Source of the DNA: Mycolicibacterium sp. YH-1
GTDB lineage: Bacteria > Actinomycetota > Actinomycetes > Mycobacteriales > Mycobacteriaceae
Assembly: GCF_022557175.1 (NCBI RefSeq)
Contig: NZ_CP092915.1
Coordinates: 5,518,001-5,582,000, forward strand
Direction: 5' to 3'
DNA length: 64,000 nucleotides
In this document: positions 55,797-63,651 of the stretch, piece by piece
How the letters are laid out: every line of letters starts with the position of its first letter
Numbering within the stretch: position 1 is the first letter of the stretch
Made by a program: the position numbers and the translations under genes
The notes under the pieces: model-generated
The model's input: only the letters and a program-made list of their open reading frames with translations
Told to the model about the DNA's origin: nothing
Database searches by the model: none

Positions 55797-56660
55797 TCAC
55801 TTCGGCAGGAACTGCTCAGCCGGCGTCAGACCCCACTGCTCGAGAATCTTGCCGACTGTGCCGTCCGCCAGCATCTCGTCATAGATCGGATTGAATGCCT
55901 CGGTAAATGTCTGATCGGACTTGTTGACCGCAAGCGCGTTCTGGCTCTGCGCCAATGACGGCGACACATATCCGGCCGCCAATTGCGCGCCGAGTGCCGG
56001 GTTTTGGTTCAGCGCATACGCCGCCATGGAGGCATCGATCAATGCGCCGTCGACACGGCCGGCCGCGACGTCCTGGATCACTTCGAAGATGGTGGAGTAG
56101 ACCTTCACCTCAATCGACTCCCCGTCCGGACAACGAGCGCTTGCGTTCTTGAGGTCCTCAGCCCACGTGGTGCCCTTGTAGGTCGCTCCCACGCGCCCGC
56201 ACAGATCCGCCACGGTCTCGAGCCCGTCAGGATTGCCCTTGCGCACAACCAGTCCCTCGGGATTCACGAAGATCGTGCGCGTGAAGTTGACCTGCTTGGC
56301 GCGCTCCTCGGTGGCGAAGATCGCGTCCCCAATCATGTCGATGCGATTGCTGGTGACCGACGGGATGAGGCTGTCGAACGGCATTGCCGTCGACTTCAAC
56401 GTCGCCTCTATCCCGGCCCGCTTGAGAAACTCGCGCAGGATGTCGGGCACGACGCCGGTTGCCTCACCTGAGTCCGACACCGTCGACCACGGCGCATCGT
56501 TGGACGTGCCGATCGTCAACTCCTTCCGCTCCTTGATCGTCCCCATGACGTCGTCGGGCGCTCCTCCTCCAGAACCCGACGAGCACGCCGTGGCGGCAAG
56601 TACGCCAATCACGGTCAGGCACACGGGCAGGAGACGACCTCTTCTAGGCAGTTCGAACAC
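55797..56660 (-). CDS. ABC transporter substrate-binding lipoprotein, polar amino acid type
   Basis: The 287-residue protein has a signal peptide with lipobox ATAC and an SBP_bac_3 domain (IGTSNDAPWSTVSDSGEATGVVPDILREFLKRAG ... ALIDASMAAYALNQNP). It captures the solute outside the membrane. It is the first gene of the minus-strand operon, with a 217-bp divergent control region to pxpA that contains the operator-like site at 56772. Confidence 0.92.
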   Translation of the reverse strand: MFELPRRGRLLPVCLTVIGVLAATACSSGSGGGAPDDVMGTIKERKELTIGTSNDAPWSTVSDSGEATGVVPDILREFLKRAGIEATLKSTAMPFDSLIPSVTSNRIDMIGDAIFATEERAKQVNFTRTIFVNPEGLVVRKGNPDGLETVADLCGRVGATYKGTTWAEDLKNASARCPDGESIEVKVYSTIFEVIQDVAAGRVDGALIDASMAAYALNQNPALGAQLAAGYVSPSLAQSQNALAVNKSDQTFTEAFNPIYDEMLADGTVGKILEQWGLTPAEQFLPK

Positions 56661-56771
56661 GGCGGGCTTCCTCTCTGTGGGACACGAACATCAGCCGGGA
56701 CGGTAATCACACGTCGAGCCGTGCGATTTCGTCCCGCCGCGATTGGCAGGACCCGTTACGGTGACTAGACA

Positions 56772-56805
56772 CCAGATCTTGCAGCATCGTACGATGTGAT
56801 GCAAG
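56772..56805. promoter_or_regulatory. Shared operator-like site A (candidate RpiR site)
   Basis: On the minus strand CTTGCATCACATC, then a central ACG/CGT dyad, then GCTGCAAGATCTGG. It aligns without gaps over 30 bases with site B at 61486-61520, at about three quarters identity, both containing CTTGCATCA at one end and TGCAAGATCT at the other. It lies between the divergent transporter operon and pxpA. Confidence 0.65.
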
Positions 56806-56877
56806 ACATGGCAGCGGACGAATGTGGTGCGACTCGCACGGAGTCGGCGGGCCAACAGTTGACGATCGGAGGAAATC

Positions 56878-57666
56878 ATGACGGCAACCAGGGTGATCTC
56901 GCTCAATACGGACATCGGCGAGGGATTCGGGCCGTGGCAGATCGCCGACGACTCAGCGCTTCTGCGGGTCGTCACCGACGCGAACCTGGCCTGCGGGTTC
57001 CACGCGTCTGACCCCGACATCATGCGCCGAACTTGCGATGTGGCCGCCGAGCGAGGGATCACCGTGGGAGCCCAGGTCGGCTATCACGATCTCCGCGGCT
57101 TCGGCCGCCGCTTCATAGAAGTCGATCCGACCAGCATCACCAATGACGTTCTGTACCAACTGGGTGCGCTGAGCGCCTTCGTGACTGCCGCAGGCAGCAG
57201 GATCGGCTATCTGAAGATCCACGGCGCGCTTTATCACGCCGCCGTGGCCCGCGCCGACTACGCGGACGCCGTGATTCGTGCGATCGCCCTCTACGACCTG
57301 GACCTGCCGATGATGTGCCAGCCGGGCACTTCATTGTTCGCGGCAGCCAAATCGGTGGGCCTGCGCACGATCGCCGAGGGCTACATCGACCGCGCCTACA
57401 CGGCAGAGGGCCTCCTGGTACCTCGCGACGTGGCGGGTTCGGTCGTGACCGATCGAGACGAATGTGTCAGGAGGGCACTGCAACTCGCGCTCGAGAATCG
57501 CATCGAGGCGATCGACGGGACGGTGATCGATGTGACTGCCGACTCGTTGTGCATCCACTCCGACTCCGCCGGGGCGCCGGAACTTGCGCGCGCCGTGCGC
57601 GATGCGCTGGAGGGAGCCGGGGTCGTCGTCGAAGCGCTCGGCCACCCATCCCGTGCCGGTGCCTAG
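56878..57666 (+). CDS. pxpA: 5-oxoprolinase subunit A-type protein (LamB/YcsF family)
   Basis: The 262-residue protein reads ISLNTDIGEGFGPW and CGFHASDPDIMRRTCDVAAERGITVGAQVGYHD, the LamB/YcsF signature. With PxpB and PxpC it forms an ATP-dependent lactamase that opens 5-oxoproline to glutamate in characterised bacteria. A relative acting on another lactam is possible. ATG 56878 follows GGAGGAAATC. It is first in pxpABC-pdxS. Confidence 0.92.
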   Translation: MTATRVISLNTDIGEGFGPWQIADDSALLRVVTDANLACGFHASDPDIMRRTCDVAAERGITVGAQVGYHDLRGFGRRFIEVDPTSITNDVLYQLGALSAFVTAAGSRIGYLKIHGALYHAAVARADYADAVIRAIALYDLDLPMMCQPGTSLFAAAKSVGLRTIAEGYIDRAYTAEGLLVPRDVAGSVVTDRDECVRRALQLALENRIEAIDGTVIDVTADSLCIHSDSAGAPELARAVRDALEGAGVVVEALGHPSRAGA

Positions 57667-58327
57667 CCCCCAGGTACACGGCGCCACAACCGCTTCAAGA
57701 GCTGAGCACCTTCGCGTGCGCGCCGTGGGCGACATCGGCATCCTTGTCGAAGCCGATTCCACCAACACCGTTCGATCCCTTGCGAAGTGGGTCAACGAGC
57801 ATCGGCTGCGGCCTGATCTACGGGACGTGATACCTGCGGTGACGACACTCTTCATCACAGGCGGATCATCCACCTTGCGCGCCATCCGAGCAGACCTCGA
57901 CTCGTTCGACGCATCCCAGTTCATTGCGCTTCCGCAGCCCAGCAGGCGCGTGGTCGTCGACGTACGTTACGACGGTCCAGACCTGGCCGGGGTCGCCAGC
58001 CGCGTTGGGCTCACGTGTCGTGAGGTCATCGAGATCCACACGGGCAGCGAATACGTCGTGGAGTTCTTCGGATTCGCTCCCGGACAGGCCTTCTTCGGGG
58101 GATTGCCCCCGCGCCTGCAGCTACCGCGCCGAAGCACGCCCCGCACACACGTGCCAGCCGGAGCCCTCGCCATCGCCAACGGCTTCACCGTCATTTACCC
58201 GCAGAACTCACCGGGAGGGTGGAATCTGATCGGCACGAGGGTGTCGGACCCGCTGTGGGACATCGGCCGCACTCCCCCGAACCGCCTGGACGTGGGAGAC
58301 ATCGTCCAGTTTCGCCAATGCCGGTGA
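57659..58327 (+). CDS. pxpB: 5-oxoprolinase subunit B-type protein (AHS1 domain)
   Basis: The roughly 222-residue AHS1/KipI-type protein ends in the characteristic FFGFAPGQAFFGGLPPRLQLPRRSTPRTHVPAGALAIA and GGWNLIGTR. It would carry the ATP-dependent activation step with PxpC. GTG 57659, overlapping the pxpA stop by 8 bp, is chosen (GTG 57653 possible). Its end overlaps pxpC by 10 bp. Confidence 0.87.
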   Translation: MPSPQVHGATTASRAEHLRVRAVGDIGILVEADSTNTVRSLAKWVNEHRLRPDLRDVIPAVTTLFITGGSSTLRAIRADLDSFDASQFIALPQPSRRVVVDVRYDGPDLAGVASRVGLTCREVIEIHTGSEYVVEFFGFAPGQAFFGGLPPRLQLPRRSTPRTHVPAGALAIANGFTVIYPQNSPGGWNLIGTRVSDPLWDIGRTPPNRLDVGDIVQFRQCR

Positions 58328-59199
58328 TCGAGGTTGTCCGCGCGGGGATGCAGGCGACGATCCAAGATCTTGGGCGCACCGGATTCGGTCACCTCGGCGT
58401 ACCGGAGGCGGGCGCCATGGATCCCACGAGCCTGCGCCTGGCTAATCGGCTCGTCGGCAATGACGAACACGCCGCCGCGATCGAGTTCCTCCTGGGCGGC
58501 TTCGCAATTCGGTTTCACTGCCAACGGGCATTCGCGGTCTGCGGCGCCCCGCTTGAACTACACCTCAACGACATCCCGGTGGCGTCGGGACAGTGGCAAC
58601 TCGCCAGGGCGGGCGATCTACTCGTCGCGGGACGCGCCGCGTACGGCTTGAGAAGCTATCTCGCGGTCGCTGGCGGCATTGGCGTACCCGCTGTCCTCGG
58701 CAGTCGGTCGACGGACACGCTGTCCGGCTTGGGTCCCGACCCCCTCAAACCCGGCGACCTCGTTCCCGTCGACACACCGAGCCGGTGCGCTCCGCTGGTG
58801 AACGCGGTGGACTTCACGGTGTCTAGTCCGGTCGCCGAAGTGCCGATCCGTTTCCGATGGGGACCTCGTGAGGACCGATTCACCGAAGGTGCCAGGCGGA
58901 CACTGGTCGACAGCGTCTTCACGATCAGCAGCGAGGTGGACCGAATTGCCGCTCGTCTCATCGGTCCAACACTCGAGTTCGCCATCACCGAGGACCTGGC
59001 AACGGAGGGATTGGCGCTGGGCTCCATTCAGGTTCCCCCGTCCGGCCAGCCCATCATCCACCTGGCCAATCACCCACCCACAGGCGGCTATCCAGTCGTC
59101 GGCGTAGTCGCCACCGAGGACGTCGTGCGACTCGCACAGTTGCCGCCCGGCACCCGGATACGCCTGTCACCCCTACCGTCAACGATGTCCGCCAACTAG
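58318..59199 (+). CDS. pxpC: 5-oxoprolinase subunit C-type protein (AHS2 domain)
   Basis: The 293-residue AHS2/KipA-type protein has [30 protein letters not shown] at the start and [32 protein letters not shown] near the end. It completes the PxpABC lactamase set. ATG 58318 lies inside pxpB. Confidence 0.9.
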   Translation: MPVIEVVRAGMQATIQDLGRTGFGHLGVPEAGAMDPTSLRLANRLVGNDEHAAAIEFLLGGFAIRFHCQRAFAVCGAPLELHLNDIPVASGQWQLARAGDLLVAGRAAYGLRSYLAVAGGIGVPAVLGSRSTDTLSGLGPDPLKPGDLVPVDTPSRCAPLVNAVDFTVSSPVAEVPIRFRWGPREDRFTEGARRTLVDSVFTISSEVDRIAARLIGPTLEFAITEDLATEGLALGSIQVPPSGQPIIHLANHPPTGGYPVVGVVATEDVVRLAQLPPGTRIRLSPLPSTMSAN

Positions 59200-59210
59200 G
59201 AGCCAATGCA

Positions 59211-60140
59211 ATGACACGTCCATCGCACCACCTCGCCACTCAACCGCGAGTCGACGGCACACAGACCGGCACCGCCCGCGTGAAGCGCGGTATGGCCGAG
59301 ATGCTCAAGGGTGGGGTCATCATGGACGTCGTCACCCCGGAGCAGGCTCGTATCGCCGAGGGCGCAGGTGCGGTCGCGGTCATGGCGCTCGAGCGTGTGC
59401 CCGCCGATATTCGAGCCCAGGGTGGCGTATCGCGGATGAGCGATCCGGACATGATCTCCGGCATCATCGCCGCGGTCACCATCCCTGTGATGGCCAAGGC
59501 CCGCATCGGTCACTTCGTGGAGGCGCAGATCCTGGCCAGCCTCGGCGTGGACTACGTCGACGAGTCCGAGGTGCTCACCCCGGCCGACTACGCCAACCAC
59601 ATCGACAAGTGGAAGTTCACGGTTCCCTTCGTGTGTGGCGCGACCAACCTGGGCGAGGCGCTGCGCCGCATCACCGAGGGGGCGGCGATGATCCGCTCCA
59701 AGGGTGAGGCCGGCACCGGCGACGTCTCCAACGCGACCACCCACATGCGCACGATCCTCGGCGAGATCCGCAGGCTCAGCTCCCTGTCGACCGACGAGTT
59801 GTTCGTCGCCGCAAAGGAACTGCAGGCACCGTATGACCTGGTGGTCGAGGTGGCTCGCGCCGGCAAGCTGCCCGTCACGATGTTCACCGCCGGCGGCATC
59901 GCCACCCCGGCCGATGCCGCGATGATGATGCAGCTCGGCGCCGAGGGTGTCTTCGTCGGCTCGGGCATCTTCAAGTCCGGTGACCCCGCCGCCCGCGCCG
60001 CGGCAATCGTGAAGGCCACCACCTTCTACGACGACGCCGACGTCCTGTCCAAGGTGTCGCGCGGGCTGGGTGAGGCCATGGTCGGCATCAACGTCGAGGA
60101 CATCGCCCAACCACACCGGCTCGCCGCACGCGGCTGGTGA
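59211..60140 (+). CDS. pdxS: Pyridoxal 5'-phosphate synthase PdxS, without an adjacent pdxT
   Basis: The 309-residue barrel has the PdxS signatures [47 protein letters not shown] and [20 protein letters not shown]. It assembles PLP from ribose 5-phosphate, glyceraldehyde 3-phosphate and ammonia supplied by PdxT. It is 11 bp after pxpC with an AGGAG site, so in that operon. No pdxT is present; it may be a second copy beside the usual pdxS-pdxT pair. The N-terminal extension [18 protein letters not shown] stretch is longer than usual. Confidence 0.95.
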   Translation: MTRPSHHLATQPRVDGTQTGTARVKRGMAEMLKGGVIMDVVTPEQARIAEGAGAVAVMALERVPADIRAQGGVSRMSDPDMISGIIAAVTIPVMAKARIGHFVEAQILASLGVDYVDESEVLTPADYANHIDKWKFTVPFVCGATNLGEALRRITEGAAMIRSKGEAGTGDVSNATTHMRTILGEIRRLSSLSTDELFVAAKELQAPYDLVVEVARAGKLPVTMFTAGGIATPADAAMMMQLGAEGVFVGSGIFKSGDPAARAAAIVKATTFYDDADVLSKVSRGLGEAMVGINVEDIAQPHRLAARGW

Positions 60141-60173
60141 GTGTGCGTACGGCGGTGGCGATCAACAGAAGTC

Positions 60174-60572
60174 TCAGCTCGGCTGGGCGTGGCCGCACAC
60201 GGCACTGATCTCGATGTCGAACCCCGGCAGATCGGACTGCACGATAGCGCGAGCCGGAAACGGTTCGACGACGAATTCCCGCCAAACGGCGTCGAATTCA
60301 AATCGCCGCTCAGGATCCCGCAGATACACAGTGACGCTCAACGCATGTGCCAGCGAGGTCCCTGCCGCAGTGGCCACCGCTTCCACATTGCGCAGCGCCT
60401 GCCGGGCCTGCTCCTCGAACGACTGGCCGCTCACGTGGACACCATCGGCGGTGCGGGGCGTCTGGCCCGCGAGCCACACCACCCCGTTGTGCCGAATCGC
60501 CTGGCTGTACGACCCCGCCGGCGGCGGTGCGTCACTGGTCCGGATCGGTTCACGCTCGGTCACGGTCGGCAC
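60174..60572 (-). CDS. RidA/YjgF/YER057c/UK114-family protein
   Basis: The 132-residue protein has PPAGSYSQAIRHNGVVWLAGQTPRT and EEQARQALRNVEAVATAAGTSLAHALSVTVYL, the RidA fold. The usual catalytic arginine region appears changed (FPARAIVQSDLPG). RidA proteins hydrolyse reactive enamines or imines released by PLP enzymes, which suits the nearby aminotransferase. Its start overlaps the RpiR end by 23 bp; GTG 60563 is an alternative. Confidence 0.88.
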   Translation of the reverse strand: MPTVTEREPIRTSDAPPPAGSYSQAIRHNGVVWLAGQTPRTADGVHVSGQSFEEQARQALRNVEAVATAAGTSLAHALSVTVYLRDPERRFEFDAVWREFVVEPFPARAIVQSDLPGFDIEISAVCGHAQPS

Positions 60573-61407
60573 TCCGCTTCTGCTGGAACTGCTCGGTCAA
60601 ACGCTCCTCGAATCCCGGTTCCGCGTCGGTACGCAGCTCGACCAGCCTCACCACGAGCGCGTTGAGCAGCGCCGTCGCCGCAACCGTGGAATTGAAGAAC
60701 GTGACGCTGTCATGACGAACCGTCAGCGTGTGGAGGTGACGGGCGATGGGCAGCGGGGCCAGGGCACTGTCGGTGACGACGACCGTCTGCGCGCCAACCT
60801 CGACCGCTCGTTCGATGGTGGCGATGGTGCGGTGGTCGTAGACCGGAAATGTGAAGGCCAGCAGTGCATCTCCGGGTGCGATCAACGCGACGTCGTCCAC
60901 GTGCGTACCACCAACACCGTCGATGAGACGGACAGAGCGGTGGATCTGGCGGATGTGAAACTCGGCGAGGAAGGCAAGCGCGAACGACGTGCGGAAGCCG
61001 CACACATGAATGCGCTGCGCCTTGATGAGCGCGTCGGCCGCGCTGGCGAGCCGCCCCAGATCGAGCGAGGCCACGGTCTGCTGCAGTGCAGACATGTCGC
61101 CGCGAAGCGAATCGGCTGCCTTACCGTCGATTTGACCATGCACGTCGGGATGCGCATCGTCCTCGCGGGACTCCCACGCTCGCCGGATGGCAGCCTGCAT
61201 ATCCGGGAAACCGCGGTAACCCATCTTGACAGCGAACCTCACCACCGTCGACTCGCTGACCTCCAGCTCCTCGGCGATCCGCAGGGCCGACAGGGTACCG
61301 GCGTTCTGCGAGCTGGTCAGGCAGTAACGCGCCACCTTCTGCTGACTCACGCTGAGCTGGTTCTTCTTTCGCCGAATTCGCTCGGGAAGCGACTCGTTGT
61401 CTGCCAT
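60550..61407 (-). CDS. MurR/RpiR-family regulator
   Basis: The 285-residue protein has an N-terminal HTH_6 domain (LSVSQQKVARYCLTSSQNAGTLSALRIAEELEVSESTVVRFAVKMGYRGFPDM) and a SIS domain (RLASAADALIKAQRIHVCGFRTSFALAFLAEF). SIS domains usually bind phosphosugars, though some relatives respond to amino-sugar or amino-acid signals. ATG 61407 follows GAAGGA. It is divergent from the racemase, and site B lies between them, so autoregulation is likely. Confidence 0.92.
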   Translation of the reverse strand: MADNESLPERIRRKKNQLSVSQQKVARYCLTSSQNAGTLSALRIAEELEVSESTVVRFAVKMGYRGFPDMQAAIRRAWESREDDAHPDVHGQIDGKAADSLRGDMSALQQTVASLDLGRLASAADALIKAQRIHVCGFRTSFALAFLAEFHIRQIHRSVRLIDGVGGTHVDDVALIAPGDALLAFTFPVYDHRTIATIERAVEVGAQTVVVTDSALAPLPIARHLHTLTVRHDSVTFFNSTVAATALLNALVVRLVELRTDAEPGFEERLTEQFQQKRSADRDRA

Positions 61408-61485
61408 CCACATCATCCTTCGTCCAGCGGTCCGACGCCGTCGCGACCGGCGCCGACCACTTCCAATAATTCAGAGCATCGCCTA

Positions 61486-61520
61486 CTTGCATCATATCAC
61501 CAGAAGATGCAAGATCTTGG
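61486..61520. promoter_or_regulatory. Shared operator-like site B (candidate RpiR site)
   Basis: CTTGCATC ... GATGCAAG is an 8-bp dyad with a 12-base centre (61486-61513), followed by ATCTTGG. It matches site A (56772-56805, reverse orientation) over 30 aligned bases. It lies 3 bp from the racemase start and 79 bp from the RpiR start. Confidence 0.7.
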
Positions 61521-61523
61521 ATC

Positions 61524-62354
61524 ATGAATGACGTTCGACGCGCTCACGCTCGCGTCCCGATCGTAGGAGTGTTCGACGCGGGGATGGGCGGTTTACCCCT
61601 CGCGGCGGCCATCAGACGTAAACGAGCAGACGTCGGGATCGTGTACCTCGCTGACTCGGCACGCCGCCCGTACGGACCGCAACCACAGCACGCGATCAAG
61701 AACTACATGGCCGAGGTTGCCGCCTTCTTCGAGGACACCGACTGCGACGCGTGGGTTGTCGCGTGCAACACCGCCAGCGTCGCTGTGCGCGACCTTCCCG
61801 CGGGCCGCACCGCTCGCATCGACATGGTTCAGGCTGTCCAACGCGCCGCCGCGGACGTTGGTGACGCACGAATCGGCCTGCTCGCCACGGCGAGCACCGT
61901 CGCGAGTGGGGTCATGGTCGAGGCTCTGCCCAACCACGACGTCGTGCAGATAGCCACCGAGCAGCTGCTGCGCCTTGCTGAGGTCGGCTCATCCGATCAC
62001 GACGTGATCCGTCGCCTCACCGTTGACGCGATCGCGCAGTTGCACGAATCCGATTGCCAAACCGCGATTCTCGCCTGCACTGACTTCACGGCGGTCCTTC
62101 CGGTCATGAGAGAGGTCGCGGGAACGGTGACGCTCATCGATCCCCTCGAGGCGGCCGTGGAGCTGACCTTGAAGACCATCCCCGAACCAACATCGATGCC
62201 GCTCAACGGCGACCGCGGAGCTGCCGACCGGCTCCTGTTGACCGGACCACACCCCGTCGACGTCCGCCAGCACGCGCTCACCGCGCTCGGACTCGAGCTG
62301 CCCCACCCACAGATCGTCACCCTGCCCACGCCAACAACAGGAGGAACTACGTGA
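61524..62354 (+). CDS. Asp/Glu racemase-superfamily protein, MurI-like
   Basis: The 276-residue protein resembles glutamate racemase: GVFDAGMGGLPLA replaces DSGxGG, then YLADSARRPYGPQ, ACNTASVAV with the first cysteine and ILACTDFTAVLP with the second. In MurI the second cysteine is followed by Thr-His; here it is Thr-Asp. A changed substrate or mechanism is likely. Context argues for catabolism, not peptidoglycan synthesis. It overlaps the aminotransferase by 4 bp. Confidence 0.82.
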   Translation: MNDVRRAHARVPIVGVFDAGMGGLPLAAAIRRKRADVGIVYLADSARRPYGPQPQHAIKNYMAEVAAFFEDTDCDAWVVACNTASVAVRDLPAGRTARIDMVQAVQRAAADVGDARIGLLATASTVASGVMVEALPNHDVVQIATEQLLRLAEVGSSDHDVIRRLTVDAIAQLHESDCQTAILACTDFTAVLPVMREVAGTVTLIDPLEAAVELTLKTIPEPTSMPLNGDRGAADRLLLTGPHPVDVRQHALTALGLELPHPQIVTLPTPTTGGTT

Positions 62355-63571
62355 CCACACCGCATTTCGAACCCGCGAGCCGGATTCAACGGCTTCAACT
62401 CCCCGAACGCGCACAGACACACGGTCGGGCCCTTCGCGAGTTGGAGCGCGAACTGGAGGCGACACCGGCCGGTGAGCCGTTCCTCGACATCACCTATGCG
62501 GACACCCATCGGTTCCCCCCGCCGGACTGGGCGCTGCAGGCGTTTTCGGCGGCCGCGTCGGGCGAGGGTATGACCTACACGCCGTATCGCGGCGATCCGG
62601 GTGTCCTTGCCCAGGTCGCCGAGAATGTCACCCAGCTGCTGGGGACACCCGTCGACCCGAGCCGCGAGCTCATGGTCACTCCCGGCACACAGGCAGGCCT
62701 CTACACCGCGATGGCGGCCTTGATCGAGCCCGGCGACCGCGTTGTCGTGCCGGACCCCGACTACCTGACCAGCGCACGCTCGGTTCGCTACTTCGGTGGT
62801 GAGGTGGATTCGGTGCCGCTGCTCTGGGAGGGTGACGAACCTCATCTCGATCTCGAAGCGCTGAGGAACGCGCTGGCCAAGAACCCGAAACTGGTGATGT
62901 TCTCCCACCCGAACAACCCGACAGGTGCGGTGTTCAGCAAGGCTCACATCGCCGAGATCGCAGCGCTGCTGCGCGACTCCAGCGCCTTTGCCATCGTCGA
63001 TGAGCTCTATTGCCGCCTGGTGTACGACGGCCGCGAGTTCGCACACCTCGCCGCCGAACCCGGGATGCGGGATCGCGTCATAACCACACTGGGTCCGAGC
63101 AAGACCGAGAGCCTCAGCGGGTACCGCATCGGCGCCACCGTCGGCCCCGCCGACATCCTCACCAGCATGGAAGATGTCATGGGAATTGCCGCGTTGCGAT
63201 GCCCGGCGTATGCCCAGCATCTGTTGCCGCGCTGGATCCGCGACGACGGGCCCTACGTCGCGCAGCGGATCACCGAGTACCAATCACTACGAGACACCAC
63301 CACCTCGACGCTTAACGCACTACCCGGCGTCTCAGTGGAGCCATGTGGGGGCTCTGCGTACCTGTTCGTCAATACGTCCGGCATCGCCGCATCCGACCAG
63401 GACATCGCCCTGGCGCTCAAGTCTCGTGCCGGCCTGGTGGTCAACCCCGGATACCAATTCGGCGCGTTGGGCGCGCACCACTTCCGAATCTGTGTGGCGC
63501 AGGACGAGACCGCATGGAAGGACGCGCTCGAGAGGATGGCGTCAGTCCTCTCGGAGTTCCCCCTCCGCTGA
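62351..63571 (+). CDS. PLP-dependent aminotransferase, class I/II
   Basis: The 406-residue protein has TPGTQAGLYTAMAALIEPGDRV, SHPNNPTGAVFS, IVDELYCRLVYDG and the PLP lysine in TLGPSKTESLSGYRIG. Fold type I transaminases of this kind act on aromatic, aspartate-like or branched amino acids. The coupling to the racemase (ATGA-type overlap) suggests it uses the product of that enzyme. PdxS nearby could supply its cofactor. Confidence 0.9.
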   Translation: MTTPHFEPASRIQRLQLPERAQTHGRALRELERELEATPAGEPFLDITYADTHRFPPPDWALQAFSAAASGEGMTYTPYRGDPGVLAQVAENVTQLLGTPVDPSRELMVTPGTQAGLYTAMAALIEPGDRVVVPDPDYLTSARSVRYFGGEVDSVPLLWEGDEPHLDLEALRNALAKNPKLVMFSHPNNPTGAVFSKAHIAEIAALLRDSSAFAIVDELYCRLVYDGREFAHLAAEPGMRDRVITTLGPSKTESLSGYRIGATVGPADILTSMEDVMGIAALRCPAYAQHLLPRWIRDDGPYVAQRITEYQSLRDTTTSTLNALPGVSVEPCGGSAYLFVNTSGIAASDQDIALALKSRAGLVVNPGYQFGALGAHHFRICVAQDETAWKDALERMASVLSEFPLR

Positions 63572-63580
63572 CCCCGTCCA

Positions 63581-63629
63581 CGGTGTGAGTGGGCATGCCT
63601 GTCTGAGGCAGGCATGCCCACTCACACCG
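63581..63629. terminator. Perfect 21-bp hairpin after the aminotransferase gene
   Basis: Arms 63581-63601 and 63609-63629 are perfect reverse complements around a 7-base loop, starting 10 bp after the aminotransferase stop. No U-tract follows. It lies only 22 bp before the next same-strand gene, so it would terminate or attenuate between them. Confidence 0.7.
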
Positions 63630-63651
63630 CACCCAGCAGTAAGGCAACGTC

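Noticed and set aside
57659..59199. Urea amidolyase/allophanate hydrolase interpretation of the AHS1-AHS2 pair
   Set aside because: No biotin carboxylase domain or allophanate amidase is present, and the LamB/YcsF gene upstream matches the PxpABC set; urea released by the ureohydrolase made this worth considering.
61524..62354. Annotation as housekeeping glutamate racemase murI
   Set aside because: The Cys-Thr-His motif is changed to Cys-Thr-Asp and the operon is catabolic in character; the symbol was withheld.
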